Notes: a model not told the origin generated them from the letters alone. Positions 36,281 through 45,418 are shown, counted from the first letter of the stretch. The stretch is 64,000 nt of DNA from Holosporaceae bacterium (GCA_031288395.1 JAITRM010000012.1:39900-103899), one strand, 5' to 3'. A program made the numbers and translations.

Positions 36281-37582
36281 ATGACTTCGTGCGGGCTAGG
36301 AGGAAACATTTTCGCTTTTTTGAAGTTTGTGCTGTTTCTAGCGCTGTTTTTTACGTCGGCCTATTATGGCGGGAGCGTTTCGTTCGGCGAAGCTGAGAAT
36401 TCTGTGGATGTGCATATCGCGGTCGTTGTGCTGGCCATGGGCGCGTTCGTTTATGTTTTCCAAAAGGTTTGCCTGTTTTTTCGAAATATATGTTCCGTTT
36501 TTTGTGGAAAACCAAATCATGAGAAGGGGTTGGACAGTCTGCAGTCCGCATTTTCCAGCGTGCTGCTGCGAGACATGCCGTCGGCCGCCAAATTCGTAAA
36601 AAAAGCCAAAAAATATTTGGGCGACATTCCGCTGATATCTTGGTTGGAAGGTCAGGTGAGCCTTGCCAACAATGACGAGCACGCAGCCAAATCTATTTTC
36701 TACGCTCTATCCGCTCGTGAAAAAGATACTGTGTTCGGGGCGCACAGTTTATGGCAAATCGCCAAGAAAAATAAATCCGACGGCGACGCTCTGAGCGCCG
36801 TGAACGCAATGCGGTGCGTATCTCCTGATTCACAGGAGCTAATCAGGCAAGCCATAGCCATTTCCATAAAAAACAAGAATTTTTCACTGGCAAAAAAACA
36901 GTTGTCGTCCCTCAAGAAAAGCGCGAAAAACAAAACCATAGAGGCAATTATTCACTCCGAGGAGGGTATTTTTACAAAAAATATGGAGTCGGTGAAAAAG
37001 GCCTTTAGGTTGGGTCCGGAGCTAACGGATAACGCTGTTTTTTATGCCGAATGGCTCGTAAAGGAGAAGGAATACAGGAGCGCGCGCAAAGTTCTTCGGG
37101 AAACGTTTAAGAACTTTCCGACTCAGGAGATCTTTGACAAATATGTCTCCTGCGGCGAGGACTTTTCTGACATGGATAGAGTGAAATTGGGGAAAAAACT
37201 CGTGGATGAGGCTCCCAGATCCTGGGTTGGGTATTTCGGCCTCGCTAAGCTGCTTATGCGCGCTGATATGTTGCAGCAGGCGTTTAAGAATTTATTGAAG
37301 GCGTACGATATGGAGCAGTACGATTTTATCGCCAATGAGTTGACGAAGGTTGCCGGCATGCTAAACGACCCAAAGCCAGCCGCAGCGGCAGAGATACTTT
37401 TGAATCCGCTAAAATCCAAACGCGTAGCTTTTCAGTGGAGATGCATTGAATGCGGAGCAAAGGACGGACATTGGGCGGCAGTATGCAGGAACTGCAATGC
37501 AATAGGGGATTATCGTTGGGAGGCCAATGTGCTGGACGCTCCGGTCAACGGAATTGAACAGATTCGTCAGGATTCGGCTTAA
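36281..37582 (+). CDS. hemY: HemY-like TPR membrane protein with C-terminal zinc ribbon
   Basis: Alphaproteobacterial HemY-type protein of 433 aa (not the protoporphyrinogen oxidase of Bacillus). Two N-terminal membrane helices (FLKFVLFLALFFTSAYYGG and VDVHIAVVVLAMGAFVYVF) precede helical repeats resembling TPRs. The C-terminus is a four-cysteine ribbon, RCIECGAKDGHWAAVCRNCN, like the rubredoxin-type end of LapB. Members are thought to act in membrane-complex or LPS control rather than directly in heme synthesis. The ATG at 36281 is preferred because upstream in-frame residues are the preceding gene's sequence. Converges on tRNA-Arg. Confidence 0.8.
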   Translation: MTSCGLGGNIFAFLKFVLFLALFFTSAYYGGSVSFGEAENSVDVHIAVVVLAMGAFVYVFQKVCLFFRNICSVFCGKPNHEKGLDSLQSAFSSVLLRDMPSAAKFVKKAKKYLGDIPLISWLEGQVSLANNDEHAAKSIFYALSAREKDTVFGAHSLWQIAKKNKSDGDALSAVNAMRCVSPDSQELIRQAIAISIKNKNFSLAKKQLSSLKKSAKNKTIEAIIHSEEGIFTKNMESVKKAFRLGPELTDNAVFYAEWLVKEKEYRSARKVLRETFKNFPTQEIFDKYVSCGEDFSDMDRVKLGKKLVDEAPRSWVGYFGLAKLLMRADMLQQAFKNLLKAYDMEQYDFIANELTKVAGMLNDPKPAAAAEILLNPLKSKRVAFQWRCIECGAKDGHWAAVCRNCNAIGDYRWEANVLDAPVNGIEQIRQDSA

Positions 37583-37597
37583 TTTCAGTCTAATTTT

Positions 37598-37674
37598 TGG
37601 TGCGATCGGTGAGAGTTGAACTCACGACCCCGAGATTAGGAATCTCGTGCTCTATCCGTCTGAGCTACGACCGC
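37598..37674 (-). tRNA. tRNA-Arg (anticodon CCU)
   Basis: The minus strand begins GCGGTCG at 37674, has D-arm GCTCAGACGGATAGAGC, anticodon stem CGAGA/TCTCG with loop TTCCTAA (CCT at 37640-37638, reading AGG), T-arm GTGAG-TTCAACT-CTCAC and ends CGATCGC, discriminator A, and encoded CCA. The acceptor stem pairs fully with one G-U. Confidence 0.95.
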
Positions 37675-37687
37675 ACTGACAGAGCGT

Positions 37688-37713
37688 CAGCATACATAAA
37701 TTTCGCTATGCTG
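37688..37713. repeat. Inverted repeat between tRNA-Arg and hflK
   Basis: CAGCATA (37688-37694) and TATGCTG (37707-37713) are 7-bp inverted arms separated by 12 bases. They lie just upstream of tRNA-Arg and about 130 bases before hflK, in the divergent promoter area, and could be a regulator site or a small hairpin. Confidence 0.3.
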
Positions 37714-37840
37714 TATATAGGTTGCCGACGGCAAAAGCCTCGGATCACCTGAAGACTCTTTGAAATAAATTAGTGGAAACGTATGTATATATTTGCGAAA
37801 TTTTGCTAAAATGCGGGCCGTGTACGTGCCGGAGCATGCC

Positions 37841-38905
37841 ATGTCCTCGAGAAATCCATGGGAAAACGACGAAAATTCCAGGAAGAAAGGTCGCCTGGAC
37901 GATGATTTTTTATCTGATTTCCTCGAGAGGATAGCGAAAAAAATCGGAAATTTTGAAGGCGGCTGGAATCGCAGGGGGCCGCCGCTGAAATTCTCATTTT
38001 CCAGCATTGCTGCAGTTGTTTGTATTTTATATTTCGGGTCCGGATTCTATCAAGTTCAGCATAATCAACGGGGCGTCGTGCTCAGGTTTGGTGAATGGGT
38101 GCGCACAGTCGGTCCTGGATTACAGTACATTCTCCCCTACCCGTTTGAAGCGGTTTTTTTGCAGAAAGTAACCACCGTTAATCAAATAGACATTGGCTCA
38201 TTTTTTAGAAATCAGCAGGATGAAAGCTTGATGCTGACCGGAGATTCCAACTTGGCAAACATTAGCTTCAGCGTTTTGTGGAAAATAAAGGACGACGGCG
38301 TCGAAAACTATCTTTTCAATGCTAAAGCTCCGGAACTTACCGTAAGAGCTGTTGCCGAAAGCGCCATGCGCGAAGTCGTGGGCCAAACCCCGTTCACCTA
38401 CGTCCAGACCGAAGGACGCGGCGATATCCAAAATAAAGTAAGAGAAACTCTGCAAGGAGTCATGGATGAATATAAGATGGGAATCGAGATCATTAGGGTG
38501 GAATTGCAGCGAGTCGAGCCTCCGGCGTCGGTTATAGACTCTTTCAGAGACGTAGAGCGCGCCCAAGCTGAGCAACAGAGCGAAAAGAATAAAGCGGAAG
38601 CCTACGATAGGGAAACTCGCGCTCGTACTCGAGGATTAATAGCCGAGAAACTAAATAGCGGAGAAGCCCAGAAGCGCTCCATCGTGGAAACGGCTCGCGG
38701 CGCTACGGCAAGATTTTTGTCGGCCTATTCTCAATATAGACTGGCTCCGGACATCGTCTCAAAGCGCCTGTACATTGAGACCATGAGAGATATTTACCGC
38801 GACGTTGGGAAAATCATAATTGATAGCGACGTTAAGTCCGTTCCATATCTTCCGTTAACGGAACTTGCTAAAATTAGAGGTGATAAGGCGGAGGCGGAGA
38901 AATGA
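37841..38905 (+). CDS. hflK: FtsH modulator HflK
   Basis: SPFH/band-7 membrane protein that, with HflC, forms a cage around the FtsH protease. The glycine-poor N-terminal cytoplasmic stretch (SSRNPWENDENSRKKG) is followed by one helix (FSFSSIAAVVCILYFGSGFY) and the band-7 domain (QVQHNQRGVVLRFGEWVRTV, then VAESAMREVVGQTPF) and a coiled coil. The ATG at 37841 has GGAG eight bases before it. About 354 aa is normal. The stop overlaps hflC (ATGA). Confidence 0.95.
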   Translation: MSSRNPWENDENSRKKGRLDDDFLSDFLERIAKKIGNFEGGWNRRGPPLKFSFSSIAAVVCILYFGSGFYQVQHNQRGVVLRFGEWVRTVGPGLQYILPYPFEAVFLQKVTTVNQIDIGSFFRNQQDESLMLTGDSNLANISFSVLWKIKDDGVENYLFNAKAPELTVRAVAESAMREVVGQTPFTYVQTEGRGDIQNKVRETLQGVMDEYKMGIEIIRVELQRVEPPASVIDSFRDVERAQAEQQSEKNKAEAYDRETRARTRGLIAEKLNSGEAQKRSIVETARGATARFLSAYSQYRLAPDIVSKRLYIETMRDIYRDVGKIIIDSDVKSVPYLPLTELAKIRGDKAEAEK

Positions 38906-39765
38906 ATAGAGGAATGTCCTACGGAATCGCGCTAGTTGCCGCGCTTCTCGTGCTAGGCGATGGAATGTTCACGGTAAATCAAATTGAACAGGCCGTAGTT
39001 ACGATGCTGGGCGATCCCGTCAGGGTCGTAAAAGATCCCGGCCTGCATTTTAAAATTCCTCTTTTAGAAACAGTAGCGTTTTTCGACAAGAGATTGATGA
39101 GCGTGGAATTGCAGGCGTTGGAAGTAACCCTTGGGGACAAAAGGCGCATCATGGTCGATGCGTTCGGTCGCTATAGGATTACGGATCCTCTGAAATTTTA
39201 CCAATCTGTGAGCAGTGAAAACGGCGTTTTGACGAGGCTAAATCCGGTGGTGTTGGGAAGTCTGAGCAGCGTGCTCGGAGGAGTAAGTTTGTCGTCGTTA
39301 CTTTCCGATACAAGAATTTCCGCGATGAATAAAATCCGCGATGAGGTAAATAAGGCGGCGAGAGGGTTTGGCATTGACGTGGTGGATGTGAGAATTAGAA
39401 AAACCGATCTGCCGTCCCAGAACAGCGAAGCGATCTGTAGGCGCATGATTAGTGAAAGAGAGAGAGAAGCTCGGGAACTGCGCGCCAAAGGCATAGAAAT
39501 GTCCAAGGTCATAAAATCTACGGCGGACAAGGAGAATTCCATAGCCCTAGCCCAGGCAAACACGCAGGTGCAAATCCTGGTTTCTGAAGGAGAATTTGAA
39601 GCAAATAAAATCTATGCGGAGGCGTTCTCCAAGGATAAGAAATTTTTCGAATTTTTCCAATCGCTGGAGGCCTATCGTTCTTCCTTCGGCTCTAAAAACT
39701 CTACTTTTGTTATTTCTCCCAAAAGCGAGTTTTTTAACGTCATGAGAAGCGGAGTTTCCCCGTGA
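38902..39765 (+). CDS. hflC: FtsH modulator HflC
   Basis: Partner of HflK in the SPFH cage on the periplasmic side of the inner membrane. An N-terminal helix (YGIALVAALLVLGDGMF) leads into the band-7 domain with NQIEQAVVTMLGDPVRVV, LDFKI-like LHFKIPLLETVAFFDKR and FGIDVVDVRIRKTDLP, then EREREARELRAKG. Length 287 aa. Starts within the hflK stop and overlaps the degP start by four bases. Confidence 0.95.
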   Translation: MNRGMSYGIALVAALLVLGDGMFTVNQIEQAVVTMLGDPVRVVKDPGLHFKIPLLETVAFFDKRLMSVELQALEVTLGDKRRIMVDAFGRYRITDPLKFYQSVSSENGVLTRLNPVVLGSLSSVLGGVSLSSLLSDTRISAMNKIRDEVNKAARGFGIDVVDVRIRKTDLPSQNSEAICRRMISEREREARELRAKGIEMSKVIKSTADKENSIALAQANTQVQILVSEGEFEANKIYAEAFSKDKKFFEFFQSLEAYRSSFGSKNSTFVISPKSEFFNVMRSGVSP

Positions 39766-41183
39766 TAAAGGCGCGGCTTCGTCCGCTGGCAGCGATAATT
39801 CTGTTATTTTCTGCAGACGTCTATTGTATTCCCGGCATTAACAGGCTCATGGAAACGGTTGTGGAGGTGGTTACGTCCGAAAAGGGCAGCACCGACGAGT
39901 TCGGAAAAAAAGAATCGTCCGACGGAATTGCCAGAGAATCATCTGACGGAGCAGGATTTATCATCGATGAAAACGGCTACATAGTTACGAATTGTCACGT
40001 AATTAATTCACCAGAGAAAATAAAAATAATTTTATCCAACGGAAAAGAATATTTTGCTCAAATTGTAGGTAAGGATGAGCGATCTGACATTGCTTTACTG
40101 AAGATAGACAGCAAAACCAAGCTCCCGTTCGTGAGATTTGCTGATTCAGACAAGATCGAAGTGGGGGACCAGGTCATCGCCATAGGAAATCCGTTTGGCT
40201 TTAGGAAAACAGTCACTTCCGGAATCATTTCCTACAAAGGGAGGGATCTATCCGATAAAATTTCTGAGCTGGGCGTTGGCGGAGATTCGGTTTTGTACCT
40301 ACAGACGGATGTGACCGTAAACTATGGCAACTCAGGCGGGCCGCTTTTCTTACACAACAGCGGCGAAGTTGTCGGCATGATAACGGTATTCTTCTCCGAA
40401 GACGGACGCAGCATTGGAATAAATTTCGCCATTCCGTCCAACACTTTGAAGACGGTAATTAATCAGCTGCGCAATTTTGGGAAAATGCGGCGCAGTTGGA
40501 CCGGTATATCGGTATCTCAATTGGACTATGAAGTTTCCAGAGCCCTCGGCCTTACCGAAGAGCAGGGCCTGGGCGTCGCGGTTACGAAAGTCGAGAAAAA
40601 CTCGCCGGCCGCTGCGGCTGGCATTCTGGTCAGCGATGTGTTGCTATCCATCAATGATGAAAAAATTACCAGAAATACGAACCTGGAATATATGCTCAGC
40701 AATCTCCCCATCGATAGGGTTGTACCTGTGCAGATTCTGAGGCACAAAGTCATGATGAAACTGAGTTTAAAAGTCGGATCCCGCAGCGACGATGATTTTT
40801 CCTATGGATTTAGCGAAGACGTTCACATACAGAGGGACATTCCCCGTGAAAAGGTCGACGGCATAGGCGTCGAAGTTACTGATCTAACAGTCGACTTGAG
40901 AAAAAGTTTTGAAATTCAAGATGCAATGAACGGCGTTTTGATATCTCATTTGGGCGGCTATAGTGGGGCGGATATTTCCGTTGGCAGCGTGATATTAATG
41001 GTTAATCAAACGCCGGTATCGTCGGTAAACGAACTAAGGCTTGAACTCCAAAAAATATCTGCCGGCGAAGATGCAAAAAAGTGCGGGAAAGTGGCATTTT
41101 TTGTCTTCGATCCGAAGGTTAGGCGCTACGACTATGTAGCCGTTCCGTTAAAGTTGAAGAGTACCGACAAAAAGAGCAATTGA
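39762..41183 (+). CDS. degP: Periplasmic serine protease, DegP/HtrA (Do) family
   Basis: Envelope quality-control protease. A signal sequence (PLAAIILLFSADVYC) is followed by the trypsin-like domain with catalytic His79 (VTNCHVINS), Asp109 (ERSDIALLKI) and Ser191 (NYGNSGGPLF). Two PDZ domains follow (about 265-355 and 375-465). The usual TNNHVI is TNCHVI, which puts a cysteine next to the catalytic histidine. Length 473 aa. The GTG/ATG region at 39762 overlaps hflC; hflK-hflC-degP order is typical of alphaproteobacteria. Confidence 0.95.
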   Translation: MIKARLRPLAAIILLFSADVYCIPGINRLMETVVEVVTSEKGSTDEFGKKESSDGIARESSDGAGFIIDENGYIVTNCHVINSPEKIKIILSNGKEYFAQIVGKDERSDIALLKIDSKTKLPFVRFADSDKIEVGDQVIAIGNPFGFRKTVTSGIISYKGRDLSDKISELGVGGDSVLYLQTDVTVNYGNSGGPLFLHNSGEVVGMITVFFSEDGRSIGINFAIPSNTLKTVINQLRNFGKMRRSWTGISVSQLDYEVSRALGLTEEQGLGVAVTKVEKNSPAAAAGILVSDVLLSINDEKITRNTNLEYMLSNLPIDRVVPVQILRHKVMMKLSLKVGSRSDDDFSYGFSEDVHIQRDIPREKVDGIGVEVTDLTVDLRKSFEIQDAMNGVLISHLGGYSGADISVGSVILMVNQTPVSSVNELRLELQKISAGEDAKKCGKVAFFVFDPKVRRYDYVAVPLKLKSTDKKSN

Positions 41184-41212
41184 TCCGGCGGTGAATTGGA
41201 AGAAAGCGATCG

Positions 41213-42229
41213 TCAGCAAATTATTCCTCCCCCCAAGACTCGCTCTCCATCATAGAAGACGCAATGTTGTCCCCGAGCGATTCCATATTCGGGTTTTAGC
41301 AGCTCGACGTAATATTTATCTGAAATTTTTGTAATTTTTGCGCTAGTTTTAGGAGTTGACGACCTAATTTTCACTTCGCAATTTCCAAGATATGGCTCGT
41401 CTATGAAAACCACCTCCTCCAGAGCAATTTTTTGGGAACCTACGCCTTCTTTGTCCGCGACGATTACTTGATTTTTTTCCATATCCAATGCCTTGACGAA
41501 GAAGGGGCCTCCGGATAACCCCAGTCCTTTGCGCTGGCCCACGGTGTAGTTTATGAGGCCATCGTGCCTTCCCAAAACTTTCCCGCTTTCATTGACGATA
41601 TCGCCCTCGGAAGAGATCCTGGACGAGCTGTTTTTGATGAACGAAACGTAATCGCCGTTGGGTATGAAACAAACGTCTTGGCTATCGGATTTTTCAGCCA
41701 CATGGATGCCAAATTTTGCCGCCAGCTCTCGGGTGTAGCTCTTGTGATACCCTCCCAAAGGAAATTCCGTATGCTTTAAAATTTCGCCGCTGACTCTGTA
41801 GAGAAAATAGCTTTGATCGCGAGCCGTACTGGTTGCTTGCAGCAGCTCGACTTTACCGCCGGCCTTTTCTAGGCGAGCATAGTGCCCGGTGACAATCAAA
41901 TCGGCATTCTCTTGTTTTTTGAGTCCGTCTAGATATTTAAATTTCAAAAATTTGTTACACATGACGCAGGGGTTGGGGGTGATTCCGCTTTCGTAGGATT
42001 GCACGAAGTAATCCATTACGTAGAGCTTGAAATCAGCCGTGCAATCCATGACTTTATGCTCGATTTTTAGGTAATCAGCCACCCTCTTGGCGTCGCTGAC
42101 GGCAAGATTTGCCCCCGCAGTCTCGAACATTCTAAACGTACAGCCTACGACCTCAAATCCTCTTTCCTTCATTATCGCGGCAGATGTGGAGCTATCGACA
42201 CCTCCGGACAAACCAACTATGCACTTCAT
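41213..42229 (-). CDS. mnmA: tRNA-specific 2-thiouridylase MnmA
   Basis: Adds sulfur to U34 of tRNA-Lys, -Glu and -Gln. The PP-loop SGGVDSST near the start binds ATP. The two catalytic cysteines lie in NPCVMCNKFLKF and in SQDVCFIPNGDY, and VGQRKGLGLSGGPFFV is intact. Length of 338 aa is a little below the usual 350-370. Converges on degP with a 29-base gap, and follows tRNA-Leu. Confidence 0.96.
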   Translation of the reverse strand: MKCIVGLSGGVDSSTSAAIMKERGFEVVGCTFRMFETAGANLAVSDAKRVADYLKIEHKVMDCTADFKLYVMDYFVQSYESGITPNPCVMCNKFLKFKYLDGLKKQENADLIVTGHYARLEKAGGKVELLQATSTARDQSYFLYRVSGEILKHTEFPLGGYHKSYTRELAAKFGIHVAEKSDSQDVCFIPNGDYVSFIKNSSSRISSEGDIVNESGKVLGRHDGLINYTVGQRKGLGLSGGPFFVKALDMEKNQVIVADKEGVGSQKIALEEVVFIDEPYLGNCEVKIRSSTPKTSAKITKISDKYYVELLKPEYGIARGQHCVFYDGERVLGGGIIC

Positions 42230-42286
42230 TGGAATTTCACACTCCCGGTCGTCGATTCCACTTATTAGTCATTGCAGCGACTCCAT

Positions 42287-42373
42287 TGGTGCCCCTGGCC
42301 GGAATCGAACCAGCACGTCCTTGCGAACAACAGATTTTGAGTCTGCCGCGTCTACCAGTTCCGCCACAGGGGC
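42287..42373 (-). tRNA. tRNA-Leu (anticodon CAA)
   Basis: The minus strand begins GCCCCTG at 42373. Anticodon arm GCAGA-CTCAAAA-TCTGT carries CAA (reads UUG), there is a long class II variable arm (TGTTCGCAAGGACGT), T-arm GGTTCGATTCC and the end CAGGGGC, discriminator A and encoded CCA. Confidence 0.95.
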
Positions 42374-42448
42374 AACGGGAACAATTGGTACATCACCCAC
42401 GAAATATTATCAAGATCCACAGACGGGAAAAAGGAAAAATCGCATAAA

Positions 42449-42847
42449 TCAGACAGAAGCCTCGCCGAATTCTCCCTGCGGCGGCGCGGTTTCTTCCACC
42501 TCCGAGTCTTTTACCACGTGGATTTTGTCAGATTCCAGCGATTTTACCTCGATGCCAATATAGGGATTGTAGCTATCTTCCTCAGTCATATCATAGGATT
42601 CATCCTCCAGATCATCTTTTATGGCAAAGGATCGGAAGCTTCTAATGGAGCTTTCTTTTAGAGCATCCAGTGACACGGTCCCAGCCGCTATCTCCCGCAG
42701 AGAGATCACAGGTTTCTTCTCATCATCGTTTTTTATGGTGACAGCATCGCCGGCGAGAATCTGCCGAGTACGTTGAGCCGCCAGAATAACCAAATCGAAT
42801 CTATTCTTCACCACCTGCTCGCAGTCTTCTACAGTTACGCGCGCCAT
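42449..42847 (-). CDS. rpoZ: RNA polymerase omega subunit
   Basis: Small subunit that binds and stabilises beta' of RNA polymerase. It opens with MARVTVEDCEQVVKNRFDLV, continues LAAQRTRQILAG and PVISLREIAAGTV, the core of omega. The tail is long and acidic, as in alphaproteobacterial RpoZ; total 132 aa. It may include the site that helps bind ppGpp at the omega/beta' interface, which cannot be judged here. It lies upstream of tRNA-Leu on the same strand. Confidence 0.95.
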   Translation of the reverse strand: MARVTVEDCEQVVKNRFDLVILAAQRTRQILAGDAVTIKNDDEKKPVISLREIAAGTVSLDALKESSIRSFRSFAIKDDLEDESYDMTEEDSYNPYIGIEVKSLESDKIHVVKDSEVEETAPPQGEFGEASV

Positions 42848-42929
42848 AAAGTCTCCCTGAACTCTTAAGGGCCGAATCCTAGCACATTATTCTTCAAAAC
42901 GCAACCGAAGACAGTCATCGGGGATTGTT

Positions 42930-43400
42930 TTACTTTATGCGCGGGCGCACTGACCTACACTTCTTTCTCTCTTTGTCCAACTCGAGCTCGACTTTACACA
43001 CTTTGAACAAAAAGACTTTTCCATTTGAGTTTTTATAGACTGCATTATGAGGAACAGTCAGCGGGATAGTAATTGTGTTACCTCGCTTTTTGTTCAAATT
43101 TAGATACTCAATTAGATGCTCAATATGATCAGGATTTATATGTTTAATAATTAGCTTTGTAGCATACTTAATGTAGCGCTTCCACTTGAATTTATTATTT
43201 TTGCCTCTACGTCCAAAGCATTCGCCATAGAGGAAGGATAAATCCTCTTTTTTTGCATTCTTCTTGAACACCGAAAGACTGGGATAGAAGCCTACTTTAA
43301 CATTCTCCATGGATATTCCTGTTTCTTCCCTAAACCTCTCCATCCCTTCCAGAGAATTCGCGGCGAGCAAAAGAGCTGTTGCTAAAGCTAATCTTTTCAT
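42930..43400 (-). CDS. Secreted protein of unknown function, tandem copy A
   Basis: Protein of 156 aa with a signal peptide (MKRLALATALLLAANSLEG), nearly identical at the N-terminus to its neighbour at 43557. The mature part is basic and lysine-rich, with FKWKRYIKYATKLIIKHI and IPLTVPHNAVYKNSNGKV. The latter aligns with a shared C-terminal pattern in the neighbour (AAYIDSCGKVRMFKAHKVK). No domain recognised. The ATG at 43400, six bases after GGGAGA, is the better start than one at 43412. Its upstream 160 bases repeat the spacer between the neighbour and dacA, including the last dacA codons. More AT-rich than adjacent genes. Confidence 0.7.
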   Translation of the reverse strand: MKRLALATALLLAANSLEGMERFREETGISMENVKVGFYPSLSVFKKNAKKEDLSFLYGECFGRRGKNNKFKWKRYIKYATKLIIKHINPDHIEHLIEYLNLNKKRGNTITIPLTVPHNAVYKNSNGKVFLFKVCKVELELDKERKKCRSVRPRIK

Positions 43401-44123
43401 AGTTTCTCCCATTAATTGCCTGGCGTAAAACTAATAGGTTAAAAACAATAAGTCCAGTATTTATTTTTAATTTTAGAAATAATTACATAAATAAATTGCT
43501 TGAGTTTCGCGAAGTCCTGGGATTTGTGCTAATTTTTCGAGCGCCTCTCTTCGTTTTTAGATCGGGCTTGCTCTCCACCTCTTGTCTCCGTCCAATGCGA
43601 ACTTGACTTTATGTGCCTTGAACATGCGGACTTTTCCACATGAGTCTATATAGGCTGCCCAACAAGGGAAAATGAGCTCGCAAACAAAATCAGTGCCGTG
43701 CCTTTCCATCGTTTCCAGGACTATATGTTCAAGAAGTTGTTCTAGAACGCAATCACTGTCGTTCTTCCAGTTGAATTTATTATTTTCATATTCGTAGTAT
43801 TCTAAGAAGCATGACCGTTTTATGCGCTTAGGACCGAGATAGAGTTCCACCACAGCACCCCTTAAGTCCATTCCGGTTTCTATCTCAAACCTCTCCCTGT
43901 TTGTCATCCCTTCCAGAGAATCCGCGGCGAGTAAAAGAGCTGTTGCTAAAGCTAATCTTTTCATAGTGTCTCCCATTAATTGCCTGGGCGTAAAACTAAT
44001 AAACTAAAAACAATAAGTCTAGTATCTATTTTTAATTTTGGTGACAATTACATAAATAAATTGCTTGAGTCTCGCAAAGTCCTGGGATTTGTGCTAATTT
44101 TTCGAGCGCCTCTCTTCGTTTTT
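43341..44123. repeat. Tandem duplication covering a secreted gene's 5' part, spacer and dacA tail
   Basis: 43341-43559 and 43905-44123 are highly similar direct repeats offset by 564 bases. Each holds the signal-peptide codons, the ribosome site, an AT-rich spacer and the last ~9 codons plus stop of dacA; only the second copy is attached to the rest of dacA. The first thus contains a dacA remnant (about 43529-43559). Confidence 0.85.
43557..43964 (-). CDS. Secreted protein of unknown function, tandem copy B
   Basis: Protein of 135 aa with the same signal peptide (MKRLALATALLLAADSLEG) as copy A; after about residue 25 the two diverge strongly but keep EETG/EIETG and a C-terminal segment with SCGKVRMFKAHKVKFALD. 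The start at 43964 is preceded by GGGAGACACT. Its stop codon TAA (43557-43559) falls in the junction where the duplicated dacA tail begins, so the C-terminus may have been shortened or re-ended by the duplication. It lies 130 bases downstream of dacA. Unknown function; likely exported to the periplasm or beyond. Confidence 0.7.
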   Translation of the reverse strand: MKRLALATALLLAADSLEGMTNRERFEIETGMDLRGAVVELYLGPKRIKRSCFLEYYEYENNKFNWKNDSDCVLEQLLEHIVLETMERHGTDFVCELIFPCWAAYIDSCGKVRMFKAHKVKFALDGDKRWRASPI

Positions 44124-45305
44124 TGTGGCGCTCACCGGAATTTTTACTTCCTGGATCGGCGTCTCGTTGCCGAAAATTAGATACTTGAGCGAAGCGGCGG
44201 CTCTTTTCAGCGGCCCGACTCTTTCCACCGGCTCGCAGGGGAAAAGATCGTATTTTTTTGATACCTGATCACCGTATTTGTAGATTAGTTCCCCAAGTTT
44301 GGTCCCCAAAACTATCGGAGCGTCAATGGGTTCCTTTAATTTCGCTTCTGCCCTAAGCAGGTTTCCATACTTTCGCGGTAGAGACGCCACCACGTCTTCG
44401 TGAACACAAAGATCAACTTGGCCCTTTGTTCCCAGCCATACTTTTGCCGTAACAATCGGTTTCCCTGCTTCAGCGATTTTAAATGAAACGAACTCGCGAA
44501 ATCCGAAGGCCAGCAATTTATTGGCGTCATGCGCCCTTGCCTTAGCGGTTTTACAGCCGTTGATCACGGCTATCAGGCGCTTTCCTCCCGTTACCGCAGA
44601 CGCCGCAATTCCGAAACCTCCCCAGTCGGTTTTTCCGGTCTTAATGCCATCGATACATAGCGAATTCCCCAGCAAAATGTTGCGATTTTGCTGAGTAATT
44701 TCATTTACACGGAAAGTTTTCTCGCCAAAATAATGGTAAAACTGCGGAAAATCTGCGACCAAACGCCGGGAAATCACCGCTAAATCCCGCACGCTTGAAA
44801 AGTGATTTTCATCCGGCAGGCCGGTAGGATTAACGAAATTTGTGTTTTTAAGCCCAAATTCTTTAGCTTTCTCGTTCATTTCGGCGACGAAGGCGTCCAC
44901 ATCGCCGGCCAATCCTTCGGCAATAACGATGCAGGCATCATTGCCCGAATGCACTGCGACGCTGCGGATCAGGTCTTCGATCTTTGCCAGTGAATCAGCC
45001 TTGAAAAAGCTTCTGGTTCCAGGCATTTTTTGGGCTAATTCGCTAACCGGAAGCTCGTCCTCCAGTCTGACGCTGCCATTGACAATGCGCGAAAACAGTA
45101 TGTAGGCCGTCATGAGCTTCGTCATGGAAGATGGAGCGCATCTTTCGTCGGCATCCTTGGCAAACAGGCATTCTCCCGTTTCAAAATCCATGAGAACGGC
45201 ATATTTGGCGCTCAAAAATTCCGGCGGCTCCGCTTTCTTTTTCACCTTCGCGCAGTCTGCGCTGAAAGTCAGCATTACCAACAACAGAATCGCAATTTTC
45301 TTCAT
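44094..45305 (-). CDS. dacA: D-alanyl-D-alanine carboxypeptidase (penicillin-binding protein 5/6 type)
   Basis: Periplasmic enzyme that removes the terminal D-Ala from peptidoglycan peptides. A signal peptide (IAILLLVMLTFSADC) is followed by the penicillin-binding motifs: SMTK with Ser60 and Lys63, the SGN motif in VHSGNDACIVIAEG, and KTG in GIKTGKTDWGGFG. A C-terminal domain of about 110 residues follows; the terminal amphipathic anchor is weak, and the tail is unusually polar (ATKNEERRSKN). Length 403 aa. Divergent from rpsB across a 280-base spacer. Confidence 0.94.
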   Translation of the reverse strand: MKKIAILLLVMLTFSADCAKVKKKAEPPEFLSAKYAVLMDFETGECLFAKDADERCAPSSMTKLMTAYILFSRIVNGSVRLEDELPVSELAQKMPGTRSFFKADSLAKIEDLIRSVAVHSGNDACIVIAEGLAGDVDAFVAEMNEKAKEFGLKNTNFVNPTGLPDENHFSSVRDLAVISRRLVADFPQFYHYFGEKTFRVNEITQQNRNILLGNSLCIDGIKTGKTDWGGFGIAASAVTGGKRLIAVINGCKTAKARAHDANKLLAFGFREFVSFKIAEAGKPIVTAKVWLGTKGQVDLCVHEDVVASLPRKYGNLLRAEAKLKEPIDAPIVLGTKLGELIYKYGDQVSKKYDLFPCEPVERVGPLKRAAASLKYLIFGNETPIQEVKIPVSATKNEERRSKN

Positions 45306-45418
45306 CCGCGCCCCAATCGATTTCTGAGCGGCGTGATAATAGCAACATCATGCCGGCAATAGAAGGCTACAGCTGGAAAATTATCGAGCATTTGCGCCCT
45401 AAACAACACGCCTCGGGA

